From: Deltaproteobacteria bacterium
GTDB lineage: Bacteria > Desulfobacterota > B13-G15 > RBG-16-54-18
Assembly: GCA_019308925.1 (NCBI GenBank)
Contig: JAFDHG010000015.1
Location: 1-33,415, forward strand
Length of the DNA stretch: 33,415 bases
Direction: 5' to 3'
Shown here: piece by piece, positions 7,922 through 17,936 of the stretch
How the letters are laid out: each line of letters opens with the position of its first letter
Position numbering within the stretch: the first letter of the stretch is position 1
Notes under the pieces: generated by a model
Seen by the model: only the letters and a program-made list of their open reading frames with translations
Told to the model about the DNA's origin: nothing
The model's database searches: none
Translations under genes and position numbers: made by a program

Positions 7922-8947
7922 ATGGCATTGGAAAGATTTGAGGGATGCTGGACAGCTATGGTTACCCCTTTTACAGAGAGGGGTGAGTTGGACCTGGAGG
8001 GCCTTCGCAAGAACGTGACCTTTCAGATAGAGGGGGGAGCCAAACCGGTCCCCACTGGCACAACAGGGGAATCCCCCACCCTGGAGTGGAAGGAGCACAA
8101 CCAGATCATCGAAGAGGCGGTGAATCTGGCCAAGGGCAGGACCTTCGTGATGGCAGGCACCGGGAGCAACTCCACCCAAGAGGCCCTCAGGGGGACAAAA
8201 TGTGCTGTAGAGGCGGGGGCAGAGGCGGTCCTGCTGGTGGACTGCTACTATAACGGACCCTCCTCCCTGGAGCTCAGAACGGAGTATTATGAGGTGATTG
8301 CTAAAGAGTTCCCGCAGGCTTTCGTCACCCCCTATGTTATCCCGGGCAGGACAGGAACCCAATTGGAAGTGGAGGACCTAGCCATCTTGCACAGGAATTA
8401 CAAAAACGTCCGGGCCATCAAGGAGGCCACCGGGGACCTAGAGCGGATGGCCAAGACCAGGATGTTGCTCGGGGACGACTTCGACATCCTCTCCGGAGAT
8501 GACGATATGACCTTTGAGATGATGACTAGGGAGGACATCAAGGCACAAGGGGTTGTCTCGGTCATCTCCAATGTGGTCCCTGGGGCCGTGGCCGAGATGA
8601 CCGCATCCCTCAACCAGGGGGACATGGTGAGGGGGAGGGGGCTCTACGATGCCCTGAACCCCCTCTTTAAGATCGTCACCGTCAAGACCGTGGAGGAATA
8701 CGAGGGGTTTAAGGTCCCCTGTAAGTTCAGAAACCCCTCTGCCATCAAGACCCTGATGAAGGGGTTGGGGATGCCCGCCGGTCCCTGCCGCCCTCCCTTG
8801 GGGCGGATGACCCCTCAGGCCACAGCGGTGGTGAGGGAGGCAATAAAGACCGTCTACGAGAGAAACAGGGAAATCTTGATCCCCCTGCAGGATTTTTATA
8901 GAATAGATCTAGAGGAGAGGATCTATCAGGATGAGCACTGGCTCTAA
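7922..8947 (+). CDS. DapA/NanA-family Schiff-base aldolase with C-terminal extension
   Basis: 341 aa, class I aldolase of the dihydrodipicolinate synthase family. Seen: GTTGESPTL (residues 46-54, the pyruvate carboxylate-binding TTGE), Tyr138 in PYVIPGRTG, and the Schiff-base Lys167 in AIKEATGD. These positions match the catalytic Tyr and Lys of DapA, which condenses pyruvate with aspartate semialdehyde for lysine and diaminopimelate synthesis. Typical DapA is about 290-300 residues; this one has some 35-40 extra residues at the C-terminus. It could be the true DapA or a relative with another aldehyde substrate. The ATG is preceded by gggagagagatt. The end overlaps the next start by 17 nt, so the two are coupled. 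Confidence 0.85.
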   Translation: MALERFEGCWTAMVTPFTERGELDLEGLRKNVTFQIEGGAKPVPTGTTGESPTLEWKEHNQIIEEAVNLAKGRTFVMAGTGSNSTQEALRGTKCAVEAGAEAVLLVDCYYNGPSSLELRTEYYEVIAKEFPQAFVTPYVIPGRTGTQLEVEDLAILHRNYKNVRAIKEATGDLERMAKTRMLLGDDFDILSGDDDMTFEMMTREDIKAQGVVSVISNVVPGAVAEMTASLNQGDMVRGRGLYDALNPLFKIVTVKTVEEYEGFKVPCKFRNPSAIKTLMKGLGMPAGPCRPPLGRMTPQATAVVREAIKTVYERNREILIPLQDFYRIDLEERIYQDEHWL

Positions 8948-10175
8948 GATAAAGTTGCAAGGGAATCTAGAGGCGAGGCTCCCCATTTCTGTTTTCGATC
9001 TCCCTGTCCAAGAGATCAGAAGGGGGTATCGCTCCGACGTCTATTTCTGGCGGGAAAAGCTGATCTTGGAACGAGATCGCCACAATCCCATCGTCACCAT
9101 GCAGGTCTTCCAAAAGAAACATGCGGTCCTGTGCGGTGTAGATGAGGCCATCGCCATCCTCCAGGTGGGAACAGGCCATTACACCGATCTGAAAAGGGCC
9201 CATAAATTGTTCGATAGGCTGATGAACATAAAGATGGATCTGCGCAGGTGCAGGTACACCGATAAGGAACTCTTCCTCTCCTTGATCGCGGAGAGGTTGG
9301 AGGTGGAGGGTGAGCTGGATTCCATCTGGGTGAACGAGTTCGACCAACTGAAGATAACGGCCTTGAGGGATGGGGACGAGATAGAACCCTATGAAACTGT
9401 GATGAACATAGAGGGACCGGCAGCGAGCTTTGCCCACCTGGAGACCGTCTACCTGGGGGTCATGGCCCGCAGGACCAAGATAGCCACCAATGTGCGAAAG
9501 TGCGTCCAAGCGGCCCAGGGGAAACCGGTGATCTTCTTCGGTGCCCGGTTCGACCACTTCAGCGTCCAGGGTGGGGATGGATATGCCGCCAGCATTGGCG
9601 GGGCTGAGGCCGTCTCTACCGATGCCGGGGCCGAATGGTGGGGATCACGCGGGATAGGGACCATCCCCCATGCCCTGATCGCCTGTTATCGGGGAGACAC
9701 AGCCCTGGCCACCTATAAGTTTTACGAGCACATCGCCAAAGGAAGCGATATCAAGGTCATCGCCCTTGTCGATTACCATAACGACAGTGTGGGGACTTCC
9801 CTCGAAGTGGCCAGGAAGCTGAAGGATATCCTCTGGGCCATAAGATTGGACACCTCCAATACGATGGTGGACAGGTGTCTCTGGGAGGAGATGATGCAGT
9901 TCGACCCCCGGGGGGTAAACGCCCGTTTAGTGGAGAAGGTGAGGGAGGCTTTAGATCGGGAGGGGTTTTCACATGTAAAGATCATCGTCTCCGGCGGATT
10001 TAACCCCGACAAAATCGCCCTCTTCGAGAAAAAGGAGGCACCCGTGGATATCTACGCAGTGGGGAGCTCCCTCTTTGAGGGAAAATACGACTTCACCGCC
10101 GACGTCGTAATGGTTGACGGGGAAAGGGAGGCCAAAACTGGGAGAGAGTACCGGCCCGTCAGGCCCAGGGAATAG
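8931..10175 (+). CDS. Nicotinate phosphoribosyltransferase-like protein
   Basis: 414 aa of the type II phosphoribosyltransferase (NAPRTase/QPRTase) fold. Seen: FGARFDHFSVQGGDGYAASI where family members have a GxRR..HP.......A segment, then GIGTIPHALIACYRGD, ALVDYHNDSVG, IRLDTS (the QPRTase-barrel acidic strand) and VSGGFNPDKIALF. The reaction is nicotinate plus PRPP giving nicotinate mononucleotide in NAD salvage. AGGAGAGG lies upstream of ATG 8931, inside the 3' end of the DapA-like gene. The overlap suggests coupled expression, though no direct pathway link between the two is known. nadD, which acts on the product, lies further downstream in this window. Confidence 0.85.
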   Translation: MSTGSKIKLQGNLEARLPISVFDLPVQEIRRGYRSDVYFWREKLILERDRHNPIVTMQVFQKKHAVLCGVDEAIAILQVGTGHYTDLKRAHKLFDRLMNIKMDLRRCRYTDKELFLSLIAERLEVEGELDSIWVNEFDQLKITALRDGDEIEPYETVMNIEGPAASFAHLETVYLGVMARRTKIATNVRKCVQAAQGKPVIFFGARFDHFSVQGGDGYAASIGGAEAVSTDAGAEWWGSRGIGTIPHALIACYRGDTALATYKFYEHIAKGSDIKVIALVDYHNDSVGTSLEVARKLKDILWAIRLDTSNTMVDRCLWEEMMQFDPRGVNARLVEKVREALDREGFSHVKIIVSGGFNPDKIALFEKKEAPVDIYAVGSSLFEGKYDFTADVVMVDGEREAKTGREYRPVRPRE

Positions 10176-10285
10176 GCCATTGAGAAAAGGAGTTGACTTG
10201 GGAGGAAGGGTGTGCTACAAATTCCTCTTCCGCCCGGCAAAGGGGCCTTTGGATTTTGCCACCCCAGAGAGAAGATAAGAGGAAG

Positions 10286-10495
10286 GTGATCGTACAGATC
10301 GCCTCTTATAGCACCCTCGGCCTAGAGATGGGGTTGGCGGTGGCCGTAGGGGTCGGTATTGGCTATTACCTCGACAAATGGTTGGGGACAGGACCGTGGT
10401 TCCTCATCATCTTTCTCTTTTTTGGGATCGTCGCAGGCTTCCGGAGTCTGTATCGGGCGCTGAAGCGTCTGGAAAGGGAGGACAAAGGGGATTAA
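10286..10495 (+). CDS. atpZ: AtpZ/AtpI-family F0 assembly protein
   Basis: About 69 aa from GTG 10286; the frame is open back to a TTG at 10193. Two membrane helices: LGLEMGLAVAVGVGIGYYL and the PWFLIIFLFFGIVAGF segment, joined by DKWLGTGPW, the conserved signature of the AtpZ/AtpQ family that precedes F0 genes. The family is implicated in c-ring assembly and in Mg2+ or Ca2+ handling. The GTG is chosen because AGAGGAAG lies just upstream and the family has a short N-terminus, while the 10193 TTG is too close to its AAAGGAG. The start is uncertain. The last base overlaps the start of atpI. Confidence 0.75.
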   Translation: MIVQIASYSTLGLEMGLAVAVGVGIGYYLDKWLGTGPWFLIIFLFFGIVAGFRSLYRALKRLEREDKGD

Positions 10496-10890
10496 TGGCT
10501 AAAGAGATGAGGTTGGCCTCTCTGGAGAGGACCCAATGGGTCATACTCTCCCTTCTTACCCTCGGGAGTCTGGCCTTCTGGGATTGGAGGATTACCCTAG
10601 GTGTGATCATGGGGGGTGTCATCGTCATCTTGAACTTCAAGGCCTTGAGGAGGATCGTCGAAGGGGGGTTCTCTGAAGGAGGGATATCCAAGTCCTTCTT
10701 CCTTAAATACGCCATAAAATTCCTCTTGCTGCTTGCCGCAGTAGCGGGGGGCGCCTTCCTGCTGCGGGGTGTGATAAACCTGGTGGCCTTCCTGGTGGGG
10801 CTGCTCACCATCTTTCTAGCCATCCTGGCCGAGGGGATAAGGGGATATCGATATAGCAACGAAGATAGGGAGAAGGCCGATGGGACATGA
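10495..10890 (+). CDS. atpI: ATP synthase subunit I-like protein
   Basis: 131 aa with four hydrophobic helices (about 15-32, 35-50, 68-90, 93-113), the layout of the AtpI/UncI family that aids assembly of the c-ring. The start ATG shares its A with the TAA of atpZ. The 3' end overlaps atpB by 11 nt. Sequence is poorly conserved in this family, so the call rests on topology and position between atpZ and atpB. Confidence 0.75.
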   Translation: MAKEMRLASLERTQWVILSLLTLGSLAFWDWRITLGVIMGGVIVILNFKALRRIVEGGFSEGGISKSFFLKYAIKFLLLLAAVAGGAFLLRGVINLVAFLVGLLTIFLAILAEGIRGYRYSNEDREKADGT

Positions 10891-11587
10891 GCACTTCAGC
10901 GTTTGCAATATGATCCCCTTTTTGAACCAGCTTCCTCCCCATGTCGCCAATGCGATTGTGGTGATCGTCTTCCTTTTGGTCATCGCCCACCTGGGGACCA
11001 GGGGGTTGCGCAAGGAGCCCAAAAAATACTTTGTCCCCGAGAAAAAGCTGACTTTCCGCACTGCGGTGGAGATGATCGTAGAGGGGATCCTCAAGATCGT
11101 TAAGGACAATATGGGTCCCCGGGGGCCAGAGTTCATGATGATCATCGGGACCTTGGCCCTCTTCATCTTTGTGTCAAACGTCCTGGGCCTGGTACCGGGT
11201 TTTCACTCCCCCACCGAGACCTTAAACACCACAGGGGCTTGTGCCATCACCGTTTTTTCCCTCACCCACTATTACGGCTTTAGGGAACATGGTATAAAGT
11301 ACATCAAACATTTTACCGGGCCGGTCATCTGGCTGGCCCCCCTGATGGTCCCCATCGAACTTATCGGACACCTTGTCCGCCCTGTATCCCTCTCCGTGCG
11401 TCTGTTTGGGAATATATTCGGGGATCATTATATTTGCGCCATCGTCTTTGGGCTGGTCCCCTTCCTGGTCCCCTTGCCCATGATGCTATTGGGGATATTC
11501 GTGGCCCTCGTTCAAACCCTGGTCTTCATCCTCCTCTCCATGGCCTACTTTTCCGGGGCCATAGAGGAGCTTGAGCATGAAGGATAA
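10880..11587 (+). CDS. atpB: F0F1 ATP synthase subunit a
   Basis: 235 aa integral membrane stator subunit forming the proton (or ion) half-channels. Seen: the FIFVSNVLGLVPGF helix, LIGHLVRPVSLSVRLFGNIF with the essential Arg174 (equivalent to E. coli aArg210), and a C-terminal helix with VALVQTLVFILLSMAYFSGA. Length is typical for short bacterial a subunits. ATG 10880 lies within the end of atpI. Confidence 0.95.
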   Translation: MGHEHFSVCNMIPFLNQLPPHVANAIVVIVFLLVIAHLGTRGLRKEPKKYFVPEKKLTFRTAVEMIVEGILKIVKDNMGPRGPEFMMIIGTLALFIFVSNVLGLVPGFHSPTETLNTTGACAITVFSLTHYYGFREHGIKYIKHFTGPVIWLAPLMVPIELIGHLVRPVSLSVRLFGNIFGDHYICAIVFGLVPFLVPLPMMLLGIFVALVQTLVFILLSMAYFSGAIEELEHEG

Positions 11588-11657
11588 AAATATATCCTTT
11601 GCTTATCAAGAATTATGATGAGGTTGTTGAATAGTGTCAAAGAAAGGAGGTGAGAGG

Positions 11658-11987
11658 GTGCTCAAAAAGATCGTATTCCTCATTTTGGTGTCCGCCTTTG
11701 CCTTGGGAGCGGCTGGTGTGGCCTTGGCCGCGGAGGCGGCGGCGGAAGGGCTACCACCCAATGTGAAGATGGCCATCGCCATTGGGGCAGGCTTTGGTAT
11801 CGCCATCGCTGCCTTTGGTGGGGCCCTGGGGCAAAGCCGGGGTATCGCCTCGGCCCTGGATGGGATCGCCAGAAATCCAGCGGCCTCGGGGAAGATAGTC
11901 ACCCCAATGATCATCGGTCTGGCCATGATCGAGTCGCTGGTCATCTACTCCCTACTGGTATCCCTCTTGTTGGTGTTCAAGCTCTAA
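11658..11987 (+). CDS. atpE: F0F1 ATP synthase subunit c with signal-like N-terminus
   Basis: 109 aa from GTG 11658, which has AGGAGG 7 nt upstream; the frame reaches a GTG at 11634 but that start would place the ribosome site inside the gene. Residues 1-25 look like a signal peptide (VFLILVSAFALGAAGVALAA), giving three hydrophobic segments; such longer c subunits occur in several phyla. The helical hairpin carries ARNP in the polar loop and the ion-carrying Glu92 in GLAMIESLVIY, with Gln59, Ser93 and Tyr97 around it. No b or F1 genes follow; a terminator closes the cluster. Confidence 0.95.
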   Translation: MLKKIVFLILVSAFALGAAGVALAAEAAAEGLPPNVKMAIAIGAGFGIAIAAFGGALGQSRGIASALDGIARNPAASGKIVTPMIIGLAMIESLVIYSLLVSLLLVFKL

Positions 11988-12029
11988 TAAGGCCGAAATA
12001 TCTTCGGCCCATGCGGTGTGGTGAGTGTT

Positions 12030-12059
12030 GGGCAGGTCCAAACGGCCTGCCCTTTATTT
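12030..12059 (+). terminator. Rho-independent terminator after atpE
   Basis: GGGCAGG (12030-12036) pairs with CCTGCCC (12046-12052), 9-nt loop, followed by TTTATTT. A second hairpin, GGCCGAA (11991-11997) with TTCGGCC (12003-12009), sits directly after the atpE stop and lacks a T-run; it may protect the transcript end. Confidence 0.8.
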
Positions 12060-12060
12060 C

Positions 12061-12089
12061 TTGACAACTTCTCAATATTGTTTTAAATT
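12061..12089 (+). promoter_or_regulatory. Sigma-70 type promoter of the rplU operon
   Basis: Consensus TTGACA (12061-12066), 17-nt spacer, TAAATT (12084-12089), about 50 nt before rplU and directly after the atpE terminator. Confidence 0.65.
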
Positions 12090-12137
12090 TACAAATCCTC
12101 TACTTTCTGTTAGAATTGGAAAGGAGGAAGAGAAATT

Positions 12138-12449
12138 ATGTACGCTGTAGTGGAAACAGGGGGAAAGCAATACAAGGTAACCAAAGGGGACCGCATCAGG
12201 GTGGAGCGGATAGAGGGGGAGGTGGGGAAAAGGGTCGAATTAGACAAGGTCCTCTTGATCAAGGGAGAGGATGGGATAAAATTGGGAACCCCCACCTTGG
12301 CAGGGGCGAAGGTAGTGGGAAAGATAAAATTACAGGGTAGGGGGAAAAAGATCGTCATTTTCAAATATAAAAGGAGAAAAAACTATCGTCGGAAACAAGG
12401 ACATCGACAACACTATACCTGGATAGAAGTCGAGGAAATTATCAGCTAA
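12138..12449 (+). CDS. rplU: 50S ribosomal protein L21
   Basis: 103 aa, standard length. Starts [14 protein letters not shown], the family signature, and has the basic [16 protein letters not shown] stretch that binds 23S rRNA. AAAGGAGG precedes the ATG. First gene of the rplU-rpmA-obgE run. Confidence 0.97.
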   Translation: MYAVVETGGKQYKVTKGDRIRVERIEGEVGKRVELDKVLLIKGEDGIKLGTPTLAGAKVVGKIKLQGRGKKIVIFKYKRRKNYRRKQGHRQHYTWIEVEEIIS

Positions 12450-12460
12450 AGGAGGGAGAG

Positions 12461-12739
12461 GTGGCCCATAAAAAGGCAGGAGGAAGCTCCAGAAACGGCA
12501 GGGATACTGTAGGCCGAAGGTTAGGGGTAAAGAGGTTTGGCGGCCAGACGGTCACGGCGGGGAGCATCTTGGTGAGACAAAGGGGGACCAAGATCTTCCC
12601 TGGCGCGAACGTGGGGCTCGGCCGCGACTATACCCTCTTTGCCAAGATCGACGGTATCGTGAATTTTGAATCCAAGGGCAAAGATAGGAAGAAGGTAAGC
12701 GTATACCCCATAGAGACAGCGGCATCAGCCGCTTCCTAA
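12461..12739 (+). CDS. rpmA: 50S ribosomal protein L27
   Basis: 92 aa from GTG, with AAAGGAGGG upstream. Begins [14 protein letters not shown], whose N-terminal tail reaches the peptidyl-transferase centre, then [16 protein letters not shown]. No cleavable Firmicutes-type N-terminal extension. Confidence 0.97.
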   Translation: MAHKKAGGSSRNGRDTVGRRLGVKRFGGQTVTAGSILVRQRGTKIFPGANVGLGRDYTLFAKIDGIVNFESKGKDRKKVSVYPIETAASAAS

Positions 12740-14945
<2,206 letters not shown>

Positions 14946-14954
14946 GAGGCCGTG

Positions 14955-16214
14955 ATGGATATTGAGAAAGAGATCAAAAGGATTGCCCAAAGGGCCAGAG
15001 AGGCCTCATTACAGGTGGCCAGGCTCCCCTCGGAGGTGAAGGATAGGGCATTGTTGATGATGTCAGAGGATCTGATGGAGAAGAAGGAATTTTTGCTGCT
15101 GGAAAACCGAAAGGACCTGGAATATGCCGAGGGCAAGGGCCTCTCCAAGGCCATGCTGGACAGGTTGGCCATCACCGAGGGGGGGATCGAGGAGATAGCT
15201 GAGGGGTTGCGCCAGATATCTCTACTACCAGACCCCGTGGGGGAGGTGGTGAAGATGTGGCGTAGACCCAACGGGCTCTGGGTGGGAAAGATGAGGATAC
15301 CTTTGGGGGTAATCGGAGTCATCTACGAGGCAAGACCTAACGTCACCGCCGATGCAGCGGGATTGTGCCTCAAAGGGGGCAATGCCGTGATCCTGCGCGG
15401 AGGGTCTGAGGCGATCCACTCCAATCGGGCCCTGGGGCGCATCCTCCAAGAGGCCATGGAGAAGGCGGGTGTCCCCCCTGAGGCTGTACAGGTGGTCCCC
15501 AATACCGAGAGGAAGACTGTAGAGGAGATGTTGAAGTTAGAGGAATTCATCGATGTCATCATCCCCCGAGGAGGAGAAGGTCTGATCCGTTTCGTGGTAG
15601 AACACTCCCGGATCCCGGTGATAAAGCATTATAAGGGGGTGTGTCACATATTTATCGATGCCTCGGCGGATATGGAGATGGCACTGGAGATCTGCTACAA
15701 TGCCAAGGTCCAAAGGCCGGGGGTGTGTAATGCCATGGAGACCCTGCTGGTCCATCGGGACATAGCACCCCGTTTCCTCCCTCCGATGGCAGAAAGGCTA
15801 CAGGGGGCAGGGGTGAAGATAAGGGGGTGTGGCCGGACGCGTCAAATCCTCCCGGGGGTGAAGGAGGTAAGGGAAGAAGATTGGTATGCTGAATACCTGG
15901 ACCTGATCCTGGCTGTAAGGGTAATAGATAATATTGAGGAGGCAATTCGGCATATCGAACAATATGGCTCCAGGCACACCGAGGCCATCATCACTTCGGA
16001 CTACGGTAACGCCCAACGATTCCTGAGGGAGGTCGATTCCTCTACCGTCTTGGTCAACGCCTCCACCAGGTTCAGCGATGGGTATCAGCTAGGGTTGGGG
16101 GCGGAGATAGGGATCAGCACCACCAAGCTGCATGCCTTCGGCCCCATGGGGGTTGAAGACCTCACCACCACCAAGTTCATCATCTATGGGAATGGACAGA
16201 TCAGGACCTCTTAG
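14955..16214 (+). CDS. proA: Gamma-glutamyl phosphate reductase
   Basis: About 419 aa, ALDH-fold enzyme reducing gamma-glutamyl phosphate to glutamate semialdehyde with NADPH. Seen: [20 protein letters not shown], and the catalytic Cys in [13 protein letters not shown] (residue 258 from ATG 14955), followed by [18 protein letters not shown] near the end. A GTG immediately before (14952) is also possible; TAGGAGG is better spaced for the ATG. Partner of proB. Confidence 0.96.
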   Translation: MDIEKEIKRIAQRAREASLQVARLPSEVKDRALLMMSEDLMEKKEFLLLENRKDLEYAEGKGLSKAMLDRLAITEGGIEEIAEGLRQISLLPDPVGEVVKMWRRPNGLWVGKMRIPLGVIGVIYEARPNVTADAAGLCLKGGNAVILRGGSEAIHSNRALGRILQEAMEKAGVPPEAVQVVPNTERKTVEEMLKLEEFIDVIIPRGGEGLIRFVVEHSRIPVIKHYKGVCHIFIDASADMEMALEICYNAKVQRPGVCNAMETLLVHRDIAPRFLPPMAERLQGAGVKIRGCGRTRQILPGVKEVREEDWYAEYLDLILAVRVIDNIEEAIRHIEQYGSRHTEAIITSDYGNAQRFLREVDSSTVLVNASTRFSDGYQLGLGAEIGISTTKLHAFGPMGVEDLTTTKFIIYGNGQIRTS

Positions 16215-16860
16215 GAGGGGAAAGAAGAGGATAGGACTTTTTGGTGGAACCTTTGACCCAATACATGTGGGGCACCTTCGTTGTGCCCAAGAGGTATGTG
16301 AGGCCTTTAGCCTCAGCCAGGTGATCTTTGTCCTGGCCGCCACCCCTCCCCATAAGCTGGATCGCCCCAGCATCTCCACCAGGCACCGCTGGGAGATGGT
16401 AAAAGTGGCCATTGCCGATACCCCCTGCTTCGCCCTTTCTGACGTAGAGATAAAGCGGGAGGGAAAGTCATATTCCATAGAGACCATCTCTTACTATCAC
16501 CGCAACCTTGGAGAGGGGGAAAGGCTCTTTTTTATCTTGGGCGCCGACGCCTTCTGTGAGATAGAGACCTGGAGGGATTACCCGCAACTGTTCACCTTGT
16601 GCGACTTTATCGTAATCTCCCGTCCAAACTTTGATCCCTTGAGGGCAAGGGTGTTAAAATCCGAAGGTTTCCGGAAGGAGCCTAAAGAAGACTGCTTCCT
16701 CCACCCATCAGGCCACTCCCTCTATCTGCATGGGGTGACCCCCATCGGAATCTCCTCCACAGAGATCAGGAGGATTATCAAGGAGGGGAGATCCATCACG
16801 TACCTGGTCCCCAAAGAGGTGGAGGAGTATATAGAAAAACACGGACTTTATCAGGGATGA
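16192..16860 (+). CDS. nadD: Nicotinate-nucleotide adenylyltransferase
   Basis: About 222 aa. [12 protein letters not shown] holds the nucleotidyltransferase HxGH motif, and [14 protein letters not shown] the second (SSTxIR) motif. It adenylates nicotinate mononucleotide to deamido-NAD. The start is unclear: ATGs at 16186 and 16192 lie inside the proA 3' end without a good ribosome site, while AGGAGGGG at 16213-16220 is followed 10 nt later only by an in-frame ATA. ATG 16192 is used here. Confidence 0.92.
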   Translation: MDRSGPLRRGKKRIGLFGGTFDPIHVGHLRCAQEVCEAFSLSQVIFVLAATPPHKLDRPSISTRHRWEMVKVAIADTPCFALSDVEIKREGKSYSIETISYYHRNLGEGERLFFILGADAFCEIETWRDYPQLFTLCDFIVISRPNFDPLRARVLKSEGFRKEPKEDCFLHPSGHSLYLHGVTPIGISSTEIRRIIKEGRSITYLVPKEVEEYIEKHGLYQG

Positions 16861-16902
16861 AATATATCCCTTTAACTTTCAATCTTCCTTTGCTATAGTA
16901 TT

Positions 16903-17126
16903 TACCGTGAAAATAATTCACGGTAGATATTGAGGTCAAAAGCAATGTCGGGACTTTAGGTTTTTCAAACTTAACTTCAGGGCCGATGCATCGGCCCTGA
17001 AACCCCCGAAAAGGAATTTGCTCTTTCGGGGGAGTTTGAGGGGGCAGCCCCCTCAACGGAGAGCCAAAGGAAGGACCGGGGCATTTTCATGGACGGGGGT
17101 GAGGACAAACCCTCATTAGGGTTTGT
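16903..17126. repeat. Cluster of five palindromes between nadD and rsfS
   Basis: Consecutive inverted repeats fill the gap: TACCGTGAA/TTCACGGTA (16903-16925, 5-nt loop); a perfect 26-bp palindrome centred at 16988 (16976-17001); CCCCCGAAA/TTTCGGGGG (17003-17032); TTGAGGGGGC/GCCCCCTCAA around a single A (17036-17056); ACAAACCCT/AGGGTTTGT (17105-17126), whose right arm abuts the rsfS ATG. None has a T-run. It may be a mobile REP/MITE-type insertion or a structured leader. Confidence 0.75.
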
Positions 17127-17495
17127 ATGAAAGAGGTTTTTAAAGACTCCAAGGAAAAAACGATTTTCTGCGCAAAGGTTGCCCTGGAGAGGAAGGCCTT
17201 TGATATAACCATCTTGGAACTCAAAAAGATCTCCTCCCTCACCGATTATTTCCTCATCTGCAGCGGTCGTTCTGACAGGCAGGTCCAGGCCATCGCCCAG
17301 TCTATCGAAGAGAAGGTGAGGGAGAAAGGGGTTCGCCCCCTGGGGACGGAAGGGATGAGGGAGGGGAGATGGGTCCTCATGGATTATGAAGACTTGGTCA
17401 TTCACATCTTTTACGAATCAGTTCGGCTTTACTACGATCTAGAAGGCCTCTGGATAGAGGCCCCGAGGATAAATCCACCAGAGGAAAAGGGTTGA
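17127..17495 (+). CDS. rsfS: Ribosome silencing factor RsfS
   Basis: 122 aa, DUF143 family. Seen: ITILELKKISSLTDYFLICSG, then GRWVLMDYEDLVIHIF, the conserved core. It binds ribosomal protein L14 and blocks subunit joining in starvation. No ribosome site is seen before ATG 17127; instead a hairpin ends at the base before the start. The stop overlaps the rlmH start (TTGA). Confidence 0.95.
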   Translation: MKEVFKDSKEKTIFCAKVALERKAFDITILELKKISSLTDYFLICSGRSDRQVQAIAQSIEEKVREKGVRPLGTEGMREGRWVLMDYEDLVIHIFYESVRLYYDLEGLWIEAPRINPPEEKG

Positions 17496-17923
17496 AGTTC
17501 AAATTCTTCTTTAGGGGGAGGGAGAGAGCAGATCTATTCCAAGAGGGAATAGAGGATTATGTGGCCAGGATAAATAGATCCTTCCCTGTCGCGGTACTCT
17601 ACGGGAAAAAGGATGGGGAGATCTCTAAATTCCTCAACCATCTATCCCGGGGAAGCTATATCATCGGCCTAGAGGAGGGAGGAAAAGGCCTTAACTCGCC
17701 AGAATTCGCCCAATTTCTCCACGGGCTCATGGGGCGGGGGATAAAGGAGGCCGTCTTTCTGGTAGGGGGGGCTGATGGCTTTGGTTCTGGTTGGAGGGAG
17801 AAATGCAACACCATCCTCTCCCTCTCCCCCATGACCTTCAGCCACCAGTTGGCCAGACTCATCCTCCTGGAACAGGTATATCGGGCCCTATCTATCATCC
17901 AAAATAGGCCCTATCACAGATAA
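17492..17923 (+). CDS. rlmH: 23S rRNA pseudouridine-1915 N3-methyltransferase
   Basis: 143 aa, slightly short of the usual 155. The SPOUT knot has FLVGGADGFGSGW and the C-terminal SLSPMTFSHQLARLILLEQ, with YRALSIIQNRPYHR closing the protein. It starts at TTG 17492, overlapping rsfS; GAGGAAAAGG lies upstream. It modifies helix 69 of 23S rRNA. Confidence 0.95.
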   Translation: MKFKFFFRGRERADLFQEGIEDYVARINRSFPVAVLYGKKDGEISKFLNHLSRGSYIIGLEEGGKGLNSPEFAQFLHGLMGRGIKEAVFLVGGADGFGSGWREKCNTILSLSPMTFSHQLARLILLEQVYRALSIIQNRPYHR

Positions 17924-17936
17924 AGGGGGAAGATCT

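Noticed and set aside
7669-8362. Minus-strand ORFs of 66 and 222 residues between rlmB and the DapA-like gene
   Set aside because: They overlap a solid plus-strand gene and a palindrome-rich gap; the translations are low in hydrophobic core and look like chance frames.
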